Assembly: GCF_029813785.1 (NCBI RefSeq)
Contig: NZ_JARVKY010000030.1
Location: 25,942-89,941, forward strand
Reading direction: 5' to 3'
DNA: 64,000 nucleotides
Origin: Streptomyces sp. DH41
Lineage (GTDB): Bacteria; Actinomycetota; Actinomycetes; Streptomycetales; Streptomycetaceae
This document shows positions 62,253-64,000 of this stretch, piece by piece (position 1 is the stretch's first letter; the number at the start of each line of letters is the position of its first letter). The notes under the pieces are model-generated. The model worked only from the letters and a program-made list of their open reading frames with translations. It made no database searches and was not told the origin of the DNA. The position numbers were made by a program, and so were the translations under genes.

Positions 62253-63938
62253 TTGAGTCATCCGCATCCTGAACTGGGCCGTCCCCCGGCGCTCCCCAAG
62301 GGTGGCCTGCGGGTCACACCCCTTGGCGGCCTCGGCGAGATCGGCCGCAACATGACGGTCTTCGAGTACGGGGGCCGTCTGCTGATCGTCGACTGCGGGG
62401 TGCTCTTCCCGGAGGAGGAGCAGCCCGGAATCGACCTGATCCTGCCGGACTTCTCGTCCATCAGGGACCGCCTCGACGACATCGAGGGGATCGTCCTCAC
62501 CCATGGGCACGAGGACCACATCGGCGGTGTCCCCTTCCTCCTTCGGGAGAAGCCGGACATCCCGCTGATCGGCTCCAAGCTGACCCTCGCGCTCATCGAG
62601 GCCAAGCTCCAGGAACACCGCATCCGCCCGTACACCCTCGAGGTGGCGGAGGGGCACCGCGAGCGCATCGGTCCCTTCGACTGCGAGTTCGTCGCGGTCA
62701 ACCACTCCATCCCGGACGCCCTGGCGGTCGCCATCCGCACCCCCGCGGGCATGGCCGTCCACACCGGCGACTTCAAGATGGACCAGCTCCCGCTGGACGG
62801 CCGCCTCACGGACCTGCACGCGTTCGCGCGGCTGAGCGAGGAGGGCATCGACCTCCTCCTCTCGGACTCGACGAACGCCGAGGTTCCCGGGTTCGTCCCG
62901 CCCGAGCGGGACATCTCGAACGTCCTGCGCCAGGTCTTCGCCGGCGCCCGTAAGCGGATCATCGTGGCGAGCTTCGCCAGTCACGTCCACCGCATCCAGC
63001 AGATCCTGGACGCGGCGCACGAGTACGGCCGCCGGGTCGCCTTCGTCGGCCGTTCCATGGTCCGCAACATGGGCATCGCCCGTGACCTCGGCTACCTGAA
63101 GGTTCCGCCGGGCCTCGTCGTGGACGTCAAGACGCTCGACGACCTGCCGGACAGCGAAGTGGTCCTGGTCTGCACGGGCTCGCAGGGCGAACCGATGGCC
63201 GCCCTGTCCCGCATGGCCAACCGGGACCACCAGATCCGCATCGTCAACGGCGACACGGTGATCCTGGCCTCGTCCCTCATCCCGGGCAACGAGAACGCGG
63301 TGTACCGCGTGATCAACGGCCTGACCCGCTGGGGCGCGAACGTCGTCCACAAGGGCAACGCCAAGGTCCACGTCTCGGGCCACGCCTCGGCCGGCGAGCT
63401 GCTGTACTTCTACAACATCTGCCGGCCCAGAAACCTGATGCCGGTCCACGGTGAATGGCGCCACCTGCGCGCCAACGCCGAGCTGGGCGCTCTCACCGGC
63501 GTCCCGCACGACCGCATCGTCATCGCCGAGGACGGAGTCGTCGTCGACCTCGTCGGAGGCAAGGCGAAGATCTCCGGCAAGGTCCAGGCGGGATACGTGT
63601 ACGTCGACGGCCTCTCGGTCGGCGACGTGGGTGAGCCGGCCCTCAAGGACCGCAAGATCCTCGGCGACGAGGGCATCATCTCGGTCTTCGTGGTCATCGA
63701 CTCGTCCACCGGCAAGATCACCGGTGGTCCGCACGTCCAGGCTCGTGGCTCGGGCATCGAGGACTCGGCCTTCGCCGCGGTACTCCCCAAGGTCACCGAA
63801 GTACTGGAACGCTCGGCCCAGGACGGTGTCGTCGAGCCGCACCAGCTCCAGCAGCTCGTTCGCCGGACGCTCGGCAAGTGGGTCTCGGACCAGTACCGAC
63901 GCCGGCCGATGATCCTCCCCGTCGTCGTGGAGGTCTGA
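62253..63938 (+). CDS. rnj: Ribonuclease J
   Basis: Metallo-beta-lactamase/beta-CASP ribonuclease with 5'-3' exo- and endonuclease activity in mRNA decay and rRNA processing. 561 residues when read from TTG 62253, 6 bases after GAGGAG, which equals the S. coelicolor RNase J length as I recall; the frame is open 13 codons further but lacks a site. The zinc motif THGHEDH (H84, H86, D88, H89) and NHSIPDA are intact. The beta-CASP region has SDSTNAEVPGF and VLVCTGSQGEPMAALSRM, and the HxSGHAxxxE-type block is VSGHASAGEL. The C-terminal domain ends PMILPVVVEV. Confidence 0.97.
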   Translation: MSHPHPELGRPPALPKGGLRVTPLGGLGEIGRNMTVFEYGGRLLIVDCGVLFPEEEQPGIDLILPDFSSIRDRLDDIEGIVLTHGHEDHIGGVPFLLREKPDIPLIGSKLTLALIEAKLQEHRIRPYTLEVAEGHRERIGPFDCEFVAVNHSIPDALAVAIRTPAGMAVHTGDFKMDQLPLDGRLTDLHAFARLSEEGIDLLLSDSTNAEVPGFVPPERDISNVLRQVFAGARKRIIVASFASHVHRIQQILDAAHEYGRRVAFVGRSMVRNMGIARDLGYLKVPPGLVVDVKTLDDLPDSEVVLVCTGSQGEPMAALSRMANRDHQIRIVNGDTVILASSLIPGNENAVYRVINGLTRWGANVVHKGNAKVHVSGHASAGELLYFYNICRPRNLMPVHGEWRHLRANAELGALTGVPHDRIVIAEDGVVVDLVGGKAKISGKVQAGYVYVDGLSVGDVGEPALKDRKILGDEGIISVFVVIDSSTGKITGGPHVQARGSGIEDSAFAAVLPKVTEVLERSAQDGVVEPHQLQQLVRRTLGKWVSDQYRRRPMILPVVVEV

Positions 63939-63978
63939 CGGGCCGTCGGACCTCCGACAGCGCCAACCTGGAGCGGGG

Positions 63979-64000
63979 CGCCTCGATTTGCATCGAGGCG
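63979..64000 (+). terminator. Stem-loop at the window edge
   Basis: A perfect 9-bp stem (63979-63987 and 63992-64000) with a 4-nt loop, 41 bases after the rnj stop. Probably the rnj terminator; its 3' flank is outside the window. Confidence 0.6.

Overview
This is a GC-rich actinobacterial chromosome segment, almost certainly from a Streptomyces. The evidence is a strong G/C bias at third codon positions, frequent GTG and TTG starts, IF2 with a very long Gly/Pro/Arg-rich N-terminus, an actinobacterial-length NusA, a 561-residue RNase J, a bldB-type DUF397 gene and a Streptomyces-style type VII secretion (ESX) locus. From memory, the order proS ... nusA-ylxR-infB-rbfA-truB ... ribF ... ESX/bldB ... 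rpsO-pnp-dapB-thyX-dapA-rnj matches the S. coelicolor block around SCO5699-SCO5745. I saw no tRNA, rRNA, CRISPR array, insertion sequence or prophage.

Left (1-16000), mostly housekeeping: the end of proS; a divergent three-gene minus-strand set (Tat-type lipoprotein, DUF4439 ferritin-like protein, phosphotransferase-fold protein lacking its catalytic motif); then the translation/RNA cluster rimP, nusA, ylxR, infB, DUF503, rbfA, truB. A 1389-residue protein follows, with an inactive trypsin-like domain fused to a STAND/NACHT-type ATPase, then ribF.

Middle-left (16000-22400): a tightly overlapped peptide-type ABC importer operon (binding protein, two permeases, two ATPases) on the minus strand.

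Middle (22400-53500): an ESX/type VII secretion locus. Core parts are an EspI-like MinD ATPase, eccE, eccB, two mycosin proteases, eccC, eccD and a WXG100 (Esx) pair. Between the Esx pair and eccC lie two paralogous minus-strand modules. Each has a small LNQ-motif protein, a ~760-residue WXG-containing protein and downstream lipo- or membrane proteins. Module B also holds a frameshifted second copy of its membrane protein. Base composition shifts inside several of these genes, which suggests a recombining effector/immunity-like accessory zone. bldB, a developmental regulator, closes the locus.

Right (53500-64000): rpsO-pnp with the expected intergenic hairpin, an M16 peptidase coupled to pnp, dapB, small membrane-protein genes (one apparently 3'-truncated), thyX, dapA and rnj. 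dapB and dapA serve lysine/diaminopimelate synthesis; pnp, rnj and the M16 gene form an RNA/protein turnover group.

The parts most worth attention are the paired modules at 35626-44967, the inactive-protease STAND protein, the decayed duplicate at 40139-41081, the three chained mini-ORFs before infB, the minisatellite over the eccD stop codon, and the long hairpin against the rnj ribosome binding site.
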